A stretch of 64,000 nt of DNA from Streptomyces profundus (GCF_020740535.1 NZ_CP082362.1:1736001-1800000), one strand, 5' to 3'; shown: positions 18,486 through 27,984, counted from the first letter of the stretch. A program made the numbers and translations. The notes: a model not told the origin generated them from the letters alone.

Positions 18486-20431
18486 GACTCCAGCACGGGC
18501 AGCCAGACGCGCATCGCGCCCTGCTCCCGGTGGCCCCACAGGTGGTAGGGGATCAGCTGGAACTCCCTGGTCTCCGCGCCCGGTTCGCGGCCGGTACCCG
18601 CCGGTGGGTAGGCCCACCAGCCGTCCGTCTCCGGCGGCTCCGCCGAGCCGGTGGCCCGCACCGCGATCACCACGCCGGGCGCCGTGGTGGCGGCGTCGTC
18701 GCTCAGCGGGCGGGTGATGTCGAGACGCAGGTCGTCCAGCGCGGTGCCGTCCGGGTGGTCGGCCGCCTCGGTGCAGTAGACCAGCGGGCCGCGTTCCACG
18801 GCGACGCAGCCGCGCAGCGCGTCGGCGCGGGACGGCGGGGCGGTCAGCCGGGGCGCCAGCGTCAGCTCAAGCGCCACCGTGTCGCCCGGCCGCCAGGCGC
18901 GGGTCAGCCGCAACCAGCCGTCGTCCACCGCCGCGCCGGGGCCGCCGTCCTCGACCGGCTCCCCGTTGACCGTCGCCCGCCAGCCCTCGGCGCCGACCCA
19001 GTGCGGCAGCCGCAGCGTCAACGTGGCCTCGGCGGCTTCCAGGACCCTGACGTGGACGTCGCCCTGCCACGGGTACTCCGTCGCCACCTCGACGGCGAGC
19101 GCGCCGGCGGCGAAGCGGCCCGGCGTGTACTGGTGCAGCACCAGGCCGCCCGCCGCGTCGCCGGCGGCCACCGCGTGCGGCAGCGAGGCGAGCAGCCGCA
19201 TCACGTTGGGCGGGCAGCAGGCGCAGACGAACCAGCGGACGCGGTAGGCGCCGTGGTCCCCGGTGTGCGCCCCGGGCCGGTGGCCGTCGCGCACCTGGAG
19301 CGGGTTGACATAGCTGTAGTGCTCGCCGTCCAGCGCGACGCCGGAGAGGAACCCGTTGTAGAGCACCCGCTCCAGATGGTCGGCGTAGCGGGCGCGGCCC
19401 GTGGCCAGCAGCAGCCGCCAGCTGAGGTGGACGGCGGCGATGGCGGCGCAGGTCTCGGTGTAGGCGCGCTCCGACGGGAACTCGAACGGGTCGCCGAACG
19501 ACTCGTCGGTGTGGTGGGCGCCCAGGCCGCCGGTCAGATAGGACCTGGCGGCGACCATCTCCTCCCAGAGCCGCTCACTGGCGGCGAGCAACTCGGTGTC
19601 GCCCGACTCCGCGTAGACGTCCACGGCACCGGCCAGCAGATAGAGCTGGCGCACCGCGTGTCCGGTCACCCGGTCCGCCTCGCGCACGGGGGCGTGGTCC
19701 TGCCAGTACTCGACGCCGAACCGGCCGGCGGGCAGCAGGCCGTGGCCCCTGCGGTCGACGAAGTAGCGGGCCAGGTCGAGATAGCGCCGCTCGTCGGTGA
19801 CCCGGTACAGCTCGACCAGGGCGGTCTCGATCTCCGGATGGCCGCAGATCCCGTCGAGCTTGCCCTCGCCGACGCCGAAGACCTCGTCGACATGGTCGGC
19901 GAACCGGCGGGCGATGGCGAGGAGTTCGGTGCGTCCCGTGGCGCGGACATGGGCGACGGCGGCCTGGATCAGATGGCCGGCGCAGTACAGCTCGTGGCCC
20001 CACGCCAGCTCGGCCCAGCGCCGGTCCGGCCGGACCACCTGGTAGTGGGACTGGAGATAGCCGTTCTCCTCCTGGGCGTCTTCGAGCAGGTGGACGACCT
20101 CGGCGACGCGTTCTTCGAGCGCGGCGGCCTCGTCGGGTCCGGTGGCCGGATCGCCGAGCTGCCAGGCGACGGCCTCCAGCCATTTGTAGACGTCCGAGTC
20201 GATGAACGGCACGAGGCTGAGCGGTTCGCCGGTCCCGGTGCCGGCGGCGAGGCGCAGCTGGTGGAAGTTGCCCGCCTCCGCCAAGCGGTCGTAGCCCCTG
20301 GGGACGCTGACCTCGGCGTTCACGGCACGGCGTGCGCCCCACAGCCCGCCGCTGATCAGCGCCTCCCGGGCCGGGCGCAGCACGCCACGGGCGGCGGCGG
20401 TGGGCAGCAGCGGGCCGAGACGTTCGGGCAT
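18482..20431 (-). CDS. GH127-family beta-L-arabinofuranosidase
   Basis: 649 residues, the typical length for the family. The protein is an (alpha/alpha)6 barrel followed by beta-sandwich domains. The key feature is FVCACCPPNVMRLLASL: Cys405 and Cys406 correspond to the zinc-bound Cys pair of characterised GH127 enzymes, one of which is the nucleophile. TYETCAAIAAVHLSWRL supplies the conserved catalytic-region glutamate. No signal peptide is present, so it acts inside the cell on imported oligosaccharides. The start at 20431 has AGGGAG eight bases upstream. A palindromic LacI-like operator lies about 50 bp before the start. It is next to, but not in, the alpha-galactoside operon. Some GH127/DUF1680 members have other specificities. 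Confidence 0.88.
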   Translation of the reverse strand: MPERLGPLLPTAAARGVLRPAREALISGGLWGARRAVNAEVSVPRGYDRLAEAGNFHQLRLAAGTGTGEPLSLVPFIDSDVYKWLEAVAWQLGDPATGPDEAAALEERVAEVVHLLEDAQEENGYLQSHYQVVRPDRRWAELAWGHELYCAGHLIQAAVAHVRATGRTELLAIARRFADHVDEVFGVGEGKLDGICGHPEIETALVELYRVTDERRYLDLARYFVDRRGHGLLPAGRFGVEYWQDHAPVREADRVTGHAVRQLYLLAGAVDVYAESGDTELLAASERLWEEMVAARSYLTGGLGAHHTDESFGDPFEFPSERAYTETCAAIAAVHLSWRLLLATGRARYADHLERVLYNGFLSGVALDGEHYSYVNPLQVRDGHRPGAHTGDHGAYRVRWFVCACCPPNVMRLLASLPHAVAAGDAAGGLVLHQYTPGRFAAGALAVEVATEYPWQGDVHVRVLEAAEATLTLRLPHWVGAEGWRATVNGEPVEDGGPGAAVDDGWLRLTRAWRPGDTVALELTLAPRLTAPPSRADALRGCVAVERGPLVYCTEAADHPDGTALDDLRLDITRPLSDDAATTAPGVVIAVRATGSAEPPETDGWWAYPPAGTGREPGAETREFQLIPYHLWGHREQGAMRVWLPVLES

Positions 20432-20478
20432 CGGTGACTCCCTGGTCGCGCGCGGAGAAAAACAACCAACCAAACAAA

Positions 20479-20494
20479 GGGAAACGGTTTTCCC
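20479..20494. promoter_or_regulatory. LacI-like operator upstream of the GH127 gene
   Basis: GGGAAACGGTTTTCCC has perfect 6-bp arms around CGGT and lies in an AT-rich island 48 bp upstream of the GH127 start. Position and form fit a sugar-responsive LacI-type repressor site. Confidence 0.55.
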
Positions 20495-20544
20495 CAGCCG
20501 CCCACGAATCTAAGGACCGCCGCCCGGACCGGTCAAGGGTCGTA

Positions 20545-20596
20545 TCAACGCCGGTTGTCAACGCCGGTTGTCAGCGCCGGTTGTCAGCGCCGGTTG
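20545..20596. repeat. Four tandem copies of a 13-bp unit overlapping a gene end
   Basis: The unit TCARCGCCGGTTG is repeated exactly four times (20545, 20558, 20571, 20584), two copies with A and two with G. The last copy encodes the final residues DNRR and the stop of the response regulator; the other three lie downstream, just before the GH127 promoter. Confidence 0.9.
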
Positions 20597-21231
20597 TCAA
20601 AAAAAGCCAGCACCGCAAGCACCCGGCGGTGGCCGCCGTCCTCGACCGGCAGGCCCAACTTCTGGAAGATGTTGCCGATGTGCTTCTGCACCGCGTTGTC
20701 GCTGATCAGCAGGCGCTGCCCGATCTCGGCGTTGGCCAGGCCCTGGGCCATCAGCGTCAGCACCTCGCCCTCCCTGGGGGTGAGCGCGTCCAGCGGGTTC
20801 TTCCGGGCGCCGGCCATCAGTTGGCCGATGACCTCCGGGTCCATCGCGGTGCCGCCGGCGGCGACCCGGCGCAGCGCGTCGACAAAGGCGCCGACCCGGC
20901 TGACCCGGTCCTTGAGCAGATACCCGACGCCGCCCGCGCCGTCGGAGAGCAGCTCCCTGGCGTAGACCTTCTCGACATACTGCGAGAGCACCAGCACCGG
21001 GAACCCCGGGCGTTCGCGGCGCAGTGCCAGCGCCGCGCGCACGCCCTCGTCGCGGAAGGCGGGGGGCAGCCGCACATCGGCGATCACCGCGTCGGGGCGG
21101 ACCCTGGCGGCGGCGTCGAGGAGCCCAGGGCCGTCGGTGACGGTCTCGGCCACCTCGATGCCCTTGGCCTCCAGGACGAGTCGGAGCCCCGCCGCCAGCA
21201 GCACGTTGTCCTCGGCGATCAGGATCCGCAC
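20584..21231 (-). CDS. LuxR-family response regulator
   Basis: 215 residues. The receiver domain has E7/D8, phosphoacceptor D52 in AVIADVRLPP, and the switch lysine in YLLKDRVSR. The C-terminal LuxR helix-turn-helix has LTPREGEVLTLMAQGLANAEIG and NAVQKHIGNIFQKLGL. The GTG start at 21231 lies inside the end of the sensor kinase gene (13-bp overlap), so the two are coupled. The C-terminus DNRR and the stop codon are formed by the first copy of a 13-bp tandem repeat. Confidence 0.94.
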   Translation of the reverse strand: MRILIAEDNVLLAAGLRLVLEAKGIEVAETVTDGPGLLDAAARVRPDAVIADVRLPPAFRDEGVRAALALRRERPGFPVLVLSQYVEKVYARELLSDGAGGVGYLLKDRVSRVGAFVDALRRVAAGGTAMDPEVIGQLMAGARKNPLDALTPREGEVLTLMAQGLANAEIGQRLLISDNAVQKHIGNIFQKLGLPVEDGGHRRVLAVLAFFDNRR

Positions 21232-22472
21232 GGCAGCTCCGCGCCGACCACCGTGGGCCCGCCGGTCGGGCTGGTCACCGTGACGGTGCCGTCCAGCGCG
21301 GCCACCCGGCGGCGGATGCCGATCACCCCTGAGCCGAGGCTCTCGTCGACGCCGCCGCGTCCGTCGTCCCACACCTCGACGGTCAGCCGGGGTCCGCTCC
21401 TGGCCAGCGTCACCCGGGCCTGGCCGGCGCCGCTGTGCTTGGCGACATTGGTCAGCGTCTCGGTGACCACGAAGTAGGCCGCCGCCTCGACGGCCGCCGG
21501 CAGCCGGCGGTCGGGGCCCTCGTCCCGCAGGCCGGTGAGGTCCAGCTCGGTGGGCACCGCCGATCCGGCGACCATGGAGGTGAGGGCGCCGGCGAGGCCC
21601 CGGTCGGCCAGGATCGGCGGATACATCGAGCGGATCACCCCCCGCAACTCCGTCATCGCCTCCTCGGTGCCCTCCTGTGCCTCCCGCAGCAGGGTGGCCA
21701 ACGCCCCCGTGTCGTCGGGGAGTTCGTCCCTGGCGACGCCGAGCCGCATGGCGATGGAGACCAGCCTCGCCTGGGTGCCGTCGTGCAGATCCCGTTCGAT
21801 GCGGCGCAGTTCGGCGCCGTGCGCGTCCAGCACATCGGCCCTGGTCTCCGTCAACTCGCCGACGCGCTCGGCGAGTCGCTCCTCGGCCGACGGCTCAAGC
21901 GCGGCCAGGGTGTCGCGCGCCTGCCAGCGCGCGAAGCCGGGCAGCACGCCCCAGGTGAGGAGGGCGAGCAGGGCGAACTGGGCGAGGCCAAGGCCCAGGG
22001 CGGCGAGCCAGTGGTCGACCGGCACGCCCAACATCGTGCGCTCGTCGTCCGGGAGCAGCGGCCAGCCGGCCACCACGGCGACGGTGCCCAACAGGCCGCC
22101 GGCGCAGAGCAGTCCGAAGAGGCCGAGGAGCAGCCCGGTGCCGACGAAGCGCGGTATCCAGCGCAGGTCACGGCGGAGGCCGGGATCGTCGAGCAGCCAA
22201 CGCCACTGCGCACGCAGCCCGGTGGGCAGGGCCGCCGGGCGGGCCGTGACGGTCTCGTCCCTCTCCTGGGCGGCGCTCCGCCGGTGGGCCTCGGTCCACC
22301 AGCGGAGCGCCAGCGCCATCCGGGGCACCAGCGGCAGCCCGAGCCCGCCCACGGCGACGCTGAGCAGGCCCACCACCGCCAGCGGCAGCAGCAGCATCGA
22401 GGCGAGTGCCGAGGGCAGGGTGAGGAGCGCATAGCCCACATGTCGGCTGATCTTGTTCCATCTCACCCGCAT
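21219..22472 (-). CDS. Two-component sensor histidine kinase (HisKA_3 type)
   Basis: About 417 residues from the ATG at 22472. Four membrane segments (roughly 10-50 and 105-200) are joined by a basic cytoplasmic loop. A coiled linker (EERLAERVGELTETRADVLDAHGAELR) leads into the phosphoacceptor RRIERDLHDGTQARLVSIAMRLG and a GHKL ATPase with N-box TETLTNVAKHSGA and G-box DDGRGG, GVIGIRRRV. It has the streptomycete sensor-domain form with almost no external loop. The frame runs further upstream to 22565, but that stretch crosses a terminator hairpin. It signals to the overlapping LuxR regulator. Confidence 0.92.
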   Translation of the reverse strand: MRVRWNKISRHVGYALLTLPSALASMLLLPLAVVGLLSVAVGGLGLPLVPRMALALRWWTEAHRRSAAQERDETVTARPAALPTGLRAQWRWLLDDPGLRRDLRWIPRFVGTGLLLGLFGLLCAGGLLGTVAVVAGWPLLPDDERTMLGVPVDHWLAALGLGLAQFALLALLTWGVLPGFARWQARDTLAALEPSAEERLAERVGELTETRADVLDAHGAELRRIERDLHDGTQARLVSIAMRLGVARDELPDDTGALATLLREAQEGTEEAMTELRGVIRSMYPPILADRGLAGALTSMVAGSAVPTELDLTGLRDEGPDRRLPAAVEAAAYFVVTETLTNVAKHSGAGQARVTLARSGPRLTVEVWDDGRGGVDESLGSGVIGIRRRVAALDGTVTVTSPTGGPTVVGAELPCGS

Positions 22473-22521
22473 ATTCTCCGCGCCCCGGAGATGCGGGCGC
22501 ACTACGGCAGGCTGTACCGGG

Positions 22522-22553
22522 GCCGGGCCGTGTCCGTCGGGAAACGGCCCGGC
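22522..22553 (-). terminator. Terminator of the alpha-galactoside operon
   Basis: GCCGGGCCGT (22522-22531) and ACGGCCCGGC (22544-22553) form a perfect 10-bp stem with a 12-base loop. It starts eight bases past the binding-protein stop and separates the operon from the kinase gene on the same strand. Confidence 0.8.
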
Positions 22554-22561
22554 GCGCCGGG

Positions 22562-23905
22562 TCATTCGAAGAGCTGGTTGATCTCCTCGTTGACATCGCT
22601 GAGCGACTCGACCGGGGCCTGGCCCGACATCACGGCCTCAAGCGCCGGTTGCATCAGGGCGGTGATCTCGGCCGCGTTGTCGCTGATCGGGAAGAGCACC
22701 GTCGAGCCGTCCGCCACATGCCGGGTGAACGCCGAGACGTCGATCCCGTCCTCGGCGAACCTCTGCTGCGCGATCTCCCACGCCTCGGTGATCGCGGGGA
22801 AGACGACATGGTGCTCGCCGACGATCCGCTGGCACTCGGGCGAGGCAAGGTACTTGACCCACTCCCAGGCCGCCTCCGGGTTGTCGGTGCCCCGGTAGAT
22901 GGAGTCGGCCAGGCCGTTGAACATGGTGGCGCGTTCGCCGGTGGGCCCGATCGGCGTGGGGGCCAGGCCGACGTCGAGCCCCTCGTAGCCGAAGAAGGTG
23001 CCGGTCATCCAGCTGCCATGGGTGACCATCGCCGTGTTGCCGGCGGCGAGTTGGTCGCTGGACTGGACACCGCGCTGGGCGGCGAACCGCGGCATGTAGC
23101 CCTTCTCGATCAGCCCCTGCCACCAGCTGATCGTCTCCTGGAACCTCGGGTCGTCGAAGTTGAAGCGGCTGCCCCAGGGGTTGGTGTCGGTGGTCTCCCA
23201 GCCGTTGGCGTAGGCGTACATGGAGTACTGGGTCTGCCCGTGGTTGAAGCCGTCGCTCATCTCCAGCCAGAGCCCGTAGACCTCCACCTTGCTCTTGTCG
23301 AAGCCGGGTTCGTCGCCGCGCACGCCGTTGGCGTCGACGGTGAGCCGGGCGATCAGCTCCTCGTAGCTGCCGCCGTCGTCCGGGTTCCAGTCGAGTTCGT
23401 CGAGGTCCGCCTCCTCGACGCCGGCCTCGGCCAGCATCTCGCGGTCGTAGAAGAGCGCGACGGTGTCCCAGTCCTTGGGCAGCCCGTAGCGCTGCTCGTC
23501 CTCGCCGACCCAGAGGTCGGTCAGGCCGTCCTCGTAGATGTCGAGCGGCAGATCGTCGCGCTCCACATACGCGTCGAGCGGCAGCAGCAGATCCCGGGTG
23601 ACGTACTCCGGGTACTTGGAGAGGTGGTTGGTGAAGACGTCGGGGGCCGACTCGGCGACGAACCCGAGGGCGAGCCCGTTCCAGTAGTCGTCGTAGCCGC
23701 GCTGCTCGATCCGGACGGTCAGCTCGGGGTTCAGCTCCTCGAAGTCGTCCGCGCACTGCTGGTACGCGGGCTGCTGACTCGCGTCCCAGAGCCAGTAGTT
23801 GACGGTGTTCGGGTCCTTGCCCAACGCCTGGCCGCAGGCCGACAGCAGGGCACCGAGGGACAGACAGGTGAGAACGGACAGCGTCCGCCGTGTCGTCTTT
23901 CGCAT
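22562..23905 (-). CDS. Lipoprotein sugar-binding protein of an ABC importer
   Basis: 447 residues. The N-terminus is a lipoprotein signal: basic MRKTTRR, a hydrophobic stretch and lipobox LLSAC with Cys24 as the lipidated residue. The mature protein is a type-1 extracellular solute-binding protein with VNYWLWDASQQPAYQQCADDFEELNP, LPKDWDTVALFYDREMLAEAG and a C-terminal aromatic-rich sugar cleft. It captures the sugar and delivers it to the two permeases encoded just upstream (8 bp apart). No ATPase gene is in the operon, so a shared MsiK-type ATPase elsewhere is likely, as is usual in streptomycetes. The GH36 gene points to alpha-galactosides such as melibiose or raffinose. Confidence 0.92.
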   Translation of the reverse strand: MRKTTRRTLSVLTCLSLGALLSACGQALGKDPNTVNYWLWDASQQPAYQQCADDFEELNPELTVRIEQRGYDDYWNGLALGFVAESAPDVFTNHLSKYPEYVTRDLLLPLDAYVERDDLPLDIYEDGLTDLWVGEDEQRYGLPKDWDTVALFYDREMLAEAGVEEADLDELDWNPDDGGSYEELIARLTVDANGVRGDEPGFDKSKVEVYGLWLEMSDGFNHGQTQYSMYAYANGWETTDTNPWGSRFNFDDPRFQETISWWQGLIEKGYMPRFAAQRGVQSSDQLAAGNTAMVTHGSWMTGTFFGYEGLDVGLAPTPIGPTGERATMFNGLADSIYRGTDNPEAAWEWVKYLASPECQRIVGEHHVVFPAITEAWEIAQQRFAEDGIDVSAFTRHVADGSTVLFPISDNAAEITALMQPALEAVMSGQAPVESLSDVNEEINQLFE

Positions 23906-23913
23906 CGTGCGCC

Positions 23914-24864
23914 TCACTTCACGCCGGTGAACTGGATGGAGTTGACGATCTTCCGGCCGAAGGCGAGGAAGAGCAGCATGGTGGGAACGGCGGCCACCAG
24001 GGTCGCCGCCATCAGCCCGGCCCAGTCGGGGCCGGTCTGCGGCGTCGAGGAGTGGAACGCGCTCAACGCGACCGTCAGCACCCTGACGCTCTCCTCCTGC
24101 CCGACGAGCTGCGGCCAGAAGTACTCGTTCCAGGCGTTGATGAAGGTGAGCACGGAGAGCGTGGCGATCGGCGCCGAACTCATCGGCAGGATGATCCGGA
24201 AGAAGATCCGGAAGTACCCGGCGCCGTCGATCATCGCCGCCTCCTCGACCTCCCTGCTGATGCCGAGGAAGAACTGCCGCAGGAAGAACACCGCGAACGG
24301 CGTCATGAAGAAGAACGGCGCGATGATCCCCGGGTAGGTGTTGAGCAGGCCCAGGTTCTTGATCAGCACGAAGTTCGGCAGCATGGTGAAGACCGGCGGC
24401 ACCATCAGCGCGGTGATGAAGGCGAAGAACACGACGTTCCGCCCCGGCCAGCGCAGTCGGGCGAAGGCGTAGGCGGCCATCGCGCTGAAGAGCACCTGGC
24501 CGAGGGTGATCGCCGTGGAGACGATCACCGAGTTCCGCAGATAGGTCCAGAACCGCATGGAGGCGCCCGAGCCGCCCTCGGCCTGGGCGTCCTCGGTGCT
24601 GGCCGAGCCGAGCACCCGCTCGAAAGGGCCCGTGGTGAAGTCGACCGGCAGCCAGGACCCGGGTTCGGTGAAGAGGACCCGGTTGTTGGAGAGCGCGGTG
24701 CGCAGCATCCACAGGAAGGGCGCCAGGGTGATCACGATCATCAGGAACAGCGCCACCCAGGCGAGCAGGCGGCCGACGCTGAACGGGCGCCGCGGGCCGC
24801 GGGGGCGCCGCTCCGGGGCGGGGGGCGAGGGTTGGGCGGCCGATGGCCGCGCTACGGCTTGCAT
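23914..24864 (-). CDS. ABC sugar permease, MalG type
   Basis: 316 residues. A Pro/Arg-rich cytoplasmic N-terminus is followed by six membrane helices. The ATPase-coupling EAA loop reads EEAAMIDGAGYFRIFFRIILPMSS, and the C-terminus ends with the GRKIVNSIQFTGVK form typical of the MalG branch (carbohydrate uptake transporter 1). It pairs with the MalF-type permease 12 bp upstream. Together they import the sugar caught by the downstream binding protein. Confidence 0.93.
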   Translation of the reverse strand: MQAVARPSAAQPSPPAPERRPRGPRRPFSVGRLLAWVALFLMIVITLAPFLWMLRTALSNNRVLFTEPGSWLPVDFTTGPFERVLGSASTEDAQAEGGSGASMRFWTYLRNSVIVSTAITLGQVLFSAMAAYAFARLRWPGRNVVFFAFITALMVPPVFTMLPNFVLIKNLGLLNTYPGIIAPFFFMTPFAVFFLRQFFLGISREVEEAAMIDGAGYFRIFFRIILPMSSAPIATLSVLTFINAWNEYFWPQLVGQEESVRVLTVALSAFHSSTPQTGPDWAGLMAATLVAAVPTMLLFLAFGRKIVNSIQFTGVK

Positions 24865-24876
24865 CGTCGCTTCTCC

Positions 24877-25800
24877 TTAGGACTGGTCGGACTCGCCGGC
24901 CCGCAGCATCTTGAGTTGGACCAGCGCCACGCCGGCCAGGATCAGGAACAGGACCACCGAGATCGCCGACGCGTAGCCGAAGTCGAAGCGGTTGAACGCC
25001 TGGTCGAAGATGTAGTACTGGACGACGCGGGTGGCGTCCACGGGCCCGCCCTGGGTGGTGACGGCCACGGTGTCGAAGATCTGCCAGGAGCCGATCACGG
25101 TGAGCACCAGCACCAGCGCCATCACCGGGCGCAGCAGCGGCAGGGTGATCCGGAAGAAGATCCGCACCTCGCCGGCGCCGTCCACGGCCGCCGCCTCGTA
25201 GACGTCACGGTTGATCGTCTGGAGCCCCGCGAAGATCAACAGCGCGGTGTAGCCGAGGTGTCGCCAGACGTTGACCATCGCGATGGTGGGGATGGCCCAG
25301 TCCTCGTCGCCGAAGAACGCCACCGGGTCGAAGCCGACCCAGCTCAGCATCTCGTTGATGATGCCGAGGTTGTAGTCCGCCATCCAGTACCAGAGGAGGG
25401 CGACCACGACGTTGGATATCAGGTACGGCAGCAGGATGATGCCGCGGATCACCACCGAGCGGGTCAGCCGGTGGATCAGCACCGCCAGCAGCAGCGCGGC
25501 GAAGGTCTGCACGCCGATGTTGATGAAGACGTACTGGAGCGTCACCCAGAGGGAGTTCCAGAAGACCTCGTCCTTGACCAGCCGCGTGTAGTTGTCGAGG
25601 CCGCTGAAACTCGCCGGCGTCAGCAGGTCGTAGTCCGTGAAGCTCAGATAGAGGCCCCGCAGCGTGGGCCAGGCGAAGAAGACCAGGAAGCCGAGCATCG
25701 CCGGCGCCACGAAGATCAGCGCCGCACGGGTCTCCTTGGCCTGCCGACGTGGCGCGCGCTCACGGGCCGCGGCCTTCTCGGCACGGGCAGCGGATGCCAT
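24877..25800 (-). CDS. ABC sugar permease, MalF type
   Basis: 307 residues. The basic Ala/Arg-rich N-terminus leads into six membrane helices. The first has the family motif FVAPAMLGFLVFFAWPTLRGLYLSFTDYDLL, and the EAA loop is YEAAAVDGAGEVRIFFRITLPLLRP. It starts three bases after the GH36 stop, so it is the second gene of the operon. It forms the membrane channel with the MalG-type partner. Confidence 0.93.
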   Translation of the reverse strand: MASAARAEKAAARERAPRRQAKETRAALIFVAPAMLGFLVFFAWPTLRGLYLSFTDYDLLTPASFSGLDNYTRLVKDEVFWNSLWVTLQYVFINIGVQTFAALLLAVLIHRLTRSVVIRGIILLPYLISNVVVALLWYWMADYNLGIINEMLSWVGFDPVAFFGDEDWAIPTIAMVNVWRHLGYTALLIFAGLQTINRDVYEAAAVDGAGEVRIFFRITLPLLRPVMALVLVLTVIGSWQIFDTVAVTTQGGPVDATRVVQYYIFDQAFNRFDFGYASAISVVLFLILAGVALVQLKMLRAGESDQS

Positions 25801-25803
25801 CGC

Positions 25804-27984
25804 TCACTCCTTCGTGAGGTGGAGCAGCACAAGCTGTTCCGGATGCAGGAACGGGATCTGGAGGCCGGTCCGCTCCAGGACCGCCCCCGGTACTCCTCGG
25901 GCTCCTTCCTCGGTGCACCAGGTGGGCCGGCTGCGCCCGAGGCCCGGCGCCTCGACGCCGGGCGGCAGCACCTCCAGCCGGTAACGGGCCGCCGGGTCCA
26001 GCCCGGGCAGCCGGAAACGGCCGTGCGGGGTGGTCTCCGGGGTGCGCGTGGCGACCAGCGCGAAGAGCGCCTCCGAACGGTCGTGGGCGACCACGCCGTG
26101 CACCCACAGCGCCGGGTCGGGGTGGTCGGCGCGCACGGTCCTGCCGCCGTGCAGCAGGCCGCGCAGCCGCTTGTAGTGGGCGACCCAGCGGGCCAGGTCG
26201 AGGCGTTCCAACTCGCTGGCCCTGGTGAGGTCCCACTCGATGCCGAAGTGCGCGAAGAGCGCGGTCCCGGCGCGGAACGCCAGGTCGTGGGTGCGGCTGG
26301 TGGTGTGCGAACGGGCGGCCCCGACATGGGATCCGACCAGCTCGGGCGGCAGCAGCGCCTGCGTCCAACGGTTGATCTGCTGCCGCTCCAGGGCGTCGAT
26401 GCAGTCGCTGCCCCAGACCCGGTCGGTGTGCTCCAGGATGCCGAGGTCGACGCGGGCGCCGCCGCCGCAGCAGGACTCGATCTCCAACCCGGGATGCGCG
26501 GCGCGGAGTTCGTCCATCAGCCGGTAGACGGCGAGGGTCTGGCCCCGCACCGCCGCCTGCCCGTGCGGTGCGTGGCCGGCGTCGGCCAGCTCGCGGTTGT
26601 GGTCCCACTTGAGGTAGCCGATGTCGTAGGTGTCGAGCAGCGCGAGCAGCCGGTCCCTGATGTAGGCGTACGCCTCGGGGTGGGTGAGGTCCAGCACCTG
26701 CTGGCCCCTGAGCTCGCCCGGCAGCCGGCCGCCGGTGGCGAGGATCCACTCGGGGTGGGCGCGCGCCAGATCGGAGTTCGGGTTGACCATCTCGGGCTCG
26801 ACCCAGAGGCCGAACTCCAGGCCGAGACCGCGCACATGGTCGACCAGCGGATGCAGCCCGTCCGGCCAGACCGTCTCGTCCACGTACCAGTCGCCGAGCC
26901 CCGCGCTGTCGTCGCGCCGCCCCCGGAACCAGCCGTCGTCCAGCACATACCGCTCGACGCCGACCTCGGCCCCCAGGTCGGCGAGGGTCGTCAGCTTGGC
27001 GAGGTCGTGGTCGAAGTACACCGCCTCCCAGGTGTTGAGCACCACCGGCCTCGGCTTGGCCGGATGGTGCGGCCTGGCGCGCAGGTGGTCGTGGAACCTG
27101 GCGGTGAGCGAGTCGAGTCCCGTCGCGCCGTAGGCGGCGTAGAGCCAGGGCGCGGTGTACTCGTCGCCGGGGGACATCGTCGTCTCCCCTGGCATGGGCA
27201 GGTCGCCGCCGCCGAGCACGGCCTGCCCAGTCGGCAGCCGGTCGGCCCAGATCCGGTGGTTGCCGCTCCACGCCAGATGCAGCGCCCACACCTCGCCGTG
27301 CCGGAAGCCGAAGCCAGGCGTGCCGGCGGCCAGCAGCAGCGGGGCGTCGTGCCCGGGCCGGCCGCGCCTGGTCTCCCGCACCCAGGAGCCGACGTTGAAC
27401 GGCTGCCGCTGCGGGGAGCGTTCGTGGATCCAGCGCCCGGTGAGGTCGAACAGCTCGGCGGCCTCGGCCGGCACGGGGAGGGCCAGGCCGAGGGCGTCGA
27501 GGGTGTAGTCGCGCTCGGGGTCCTCGTTGCGGACGCCCGCGCGGGTGCGGACCAGGCCCTCGGGGGTCAGCTCCAACTCGACGGTGAGCCGCAGCGCGGC
27601 GGTGCGGTCGACGGCGACGACGCGGACCGCGGAGCCCTCCGTGACCTCGACGCTCTCGGTGGTGAAGAGGGGCGACCAGTCCGTTCCCCCGGCGCGGTGG
27701 CCGAGCAGTCCCGGATAGCCCTGCCAGCCGGCGCCGTGCTCGGCGAGCAGCCCGACGGCGGGCGGTATGTTCCAGTTCCCCGGCCGCCTGGGGTCGTCCG
27801 GATCGCCCGGCGACTCGGGCAGCGCGCCGTGCTCGGCGAGCGCGGCCAACGCGTCGTCGTCCAGCGGACCCAGATCGGCCCCCCAGTGCAGGACGCGCGG
27901 CAGGCGCGGACCTCGCAGGTCGAGCACCACGCTGACGCCGGCTGCTCGCAGATGCGCTATGGACTTGGGCACGACTGGCGCCAC
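25804..27984 (-). CDS. GH36 alpha-galactosidase
   Basis: 726 residues, the size of bacterial GH36 enzymes: N-terminal beta-supersandwich (~1-300), (beta/alpha)8 catalytic barrel (~310-640) and a C-terminal beta domain. The nucleophile is Asp461 in YLKWDHNRE and the acid/base is Asp527 in VWGSDCIDALER; ESCCGGGARVDLGIL and RYVLDDGWFRGRRDD are further signatures. There is no signal peptide, so it cleaves alpha-1,6-galactosides after uptake. I choose the GTG at 27984 because a perfect AAGGAGGTG lies about nine bases upstream. It is the first gene of the operon, with a palindrome further upstream that probably controls the unit. Confidence 0.95.
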   Translation of the reverse strand: MAPVVPKSIAHLRAAGVSVVLDLRGPRLPRVLHWGADLGPLDDDALAALAEHGALPESPGDPDDPRRPGNWNIPPAVGLLAEHGAGWQGYPGLLGHRAGGTDWSPLFTTESVEVTEGSAVRVVAVDRTAALRLTVELELTPEGLVRTRAGVRNEDPERDYTLDALGLALPVPAEAAELFDLTGRWIHERSPQRQPFNVGSWVRETRRGRPGHDAPLLLAAGTPGFGFRHGEVWALHLAWSGNHRIWADRLPTGQAVLGGGDLPMPGETTMSPGDEYTAPWLYAAYGATGLDSLTARFHDHLRARPHHPAKPRPVVLNTWEAVYFDHDLAKLTTLADLGAEVGVERYVLDDGWFRGRRDDSAGLGDWYVDETVWPDGLHPLVDHVRGLGLEFGLWVEPEMVNPNSDLARAHPEWILATGGRLPGELRGQQVLDLTHPEAYAYIRDRLLALLDTYDIGYLKWDHNRELADAGHAPHGQAAVRGQTLAVYRLMDELRAAHPGLEIESCCGGGARVDLGILEHTDRVWGSDCIDALERQQINRWTQALLPPELVGSHVGAARSHTTSRTHDLAFRAGTALFAHFGIEWDLTRASELERLDLARWVAHYKRLRGLLHGGRTVRADHPDPALWVHGVVAHDRSEALFALVATRTPETTPHGRFRLPGLDPAARYRLEVLPPGVEAPGLGRSRPTWCTEEGARGVPGAVLERTGLQIPFLHPEQLVLLHLTKE

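Noticed and set aside
20545..20596. CRISPR-like repeats
   Set aside because: Units are directly tandem without spacers and only 13 bp long; no cas genes.
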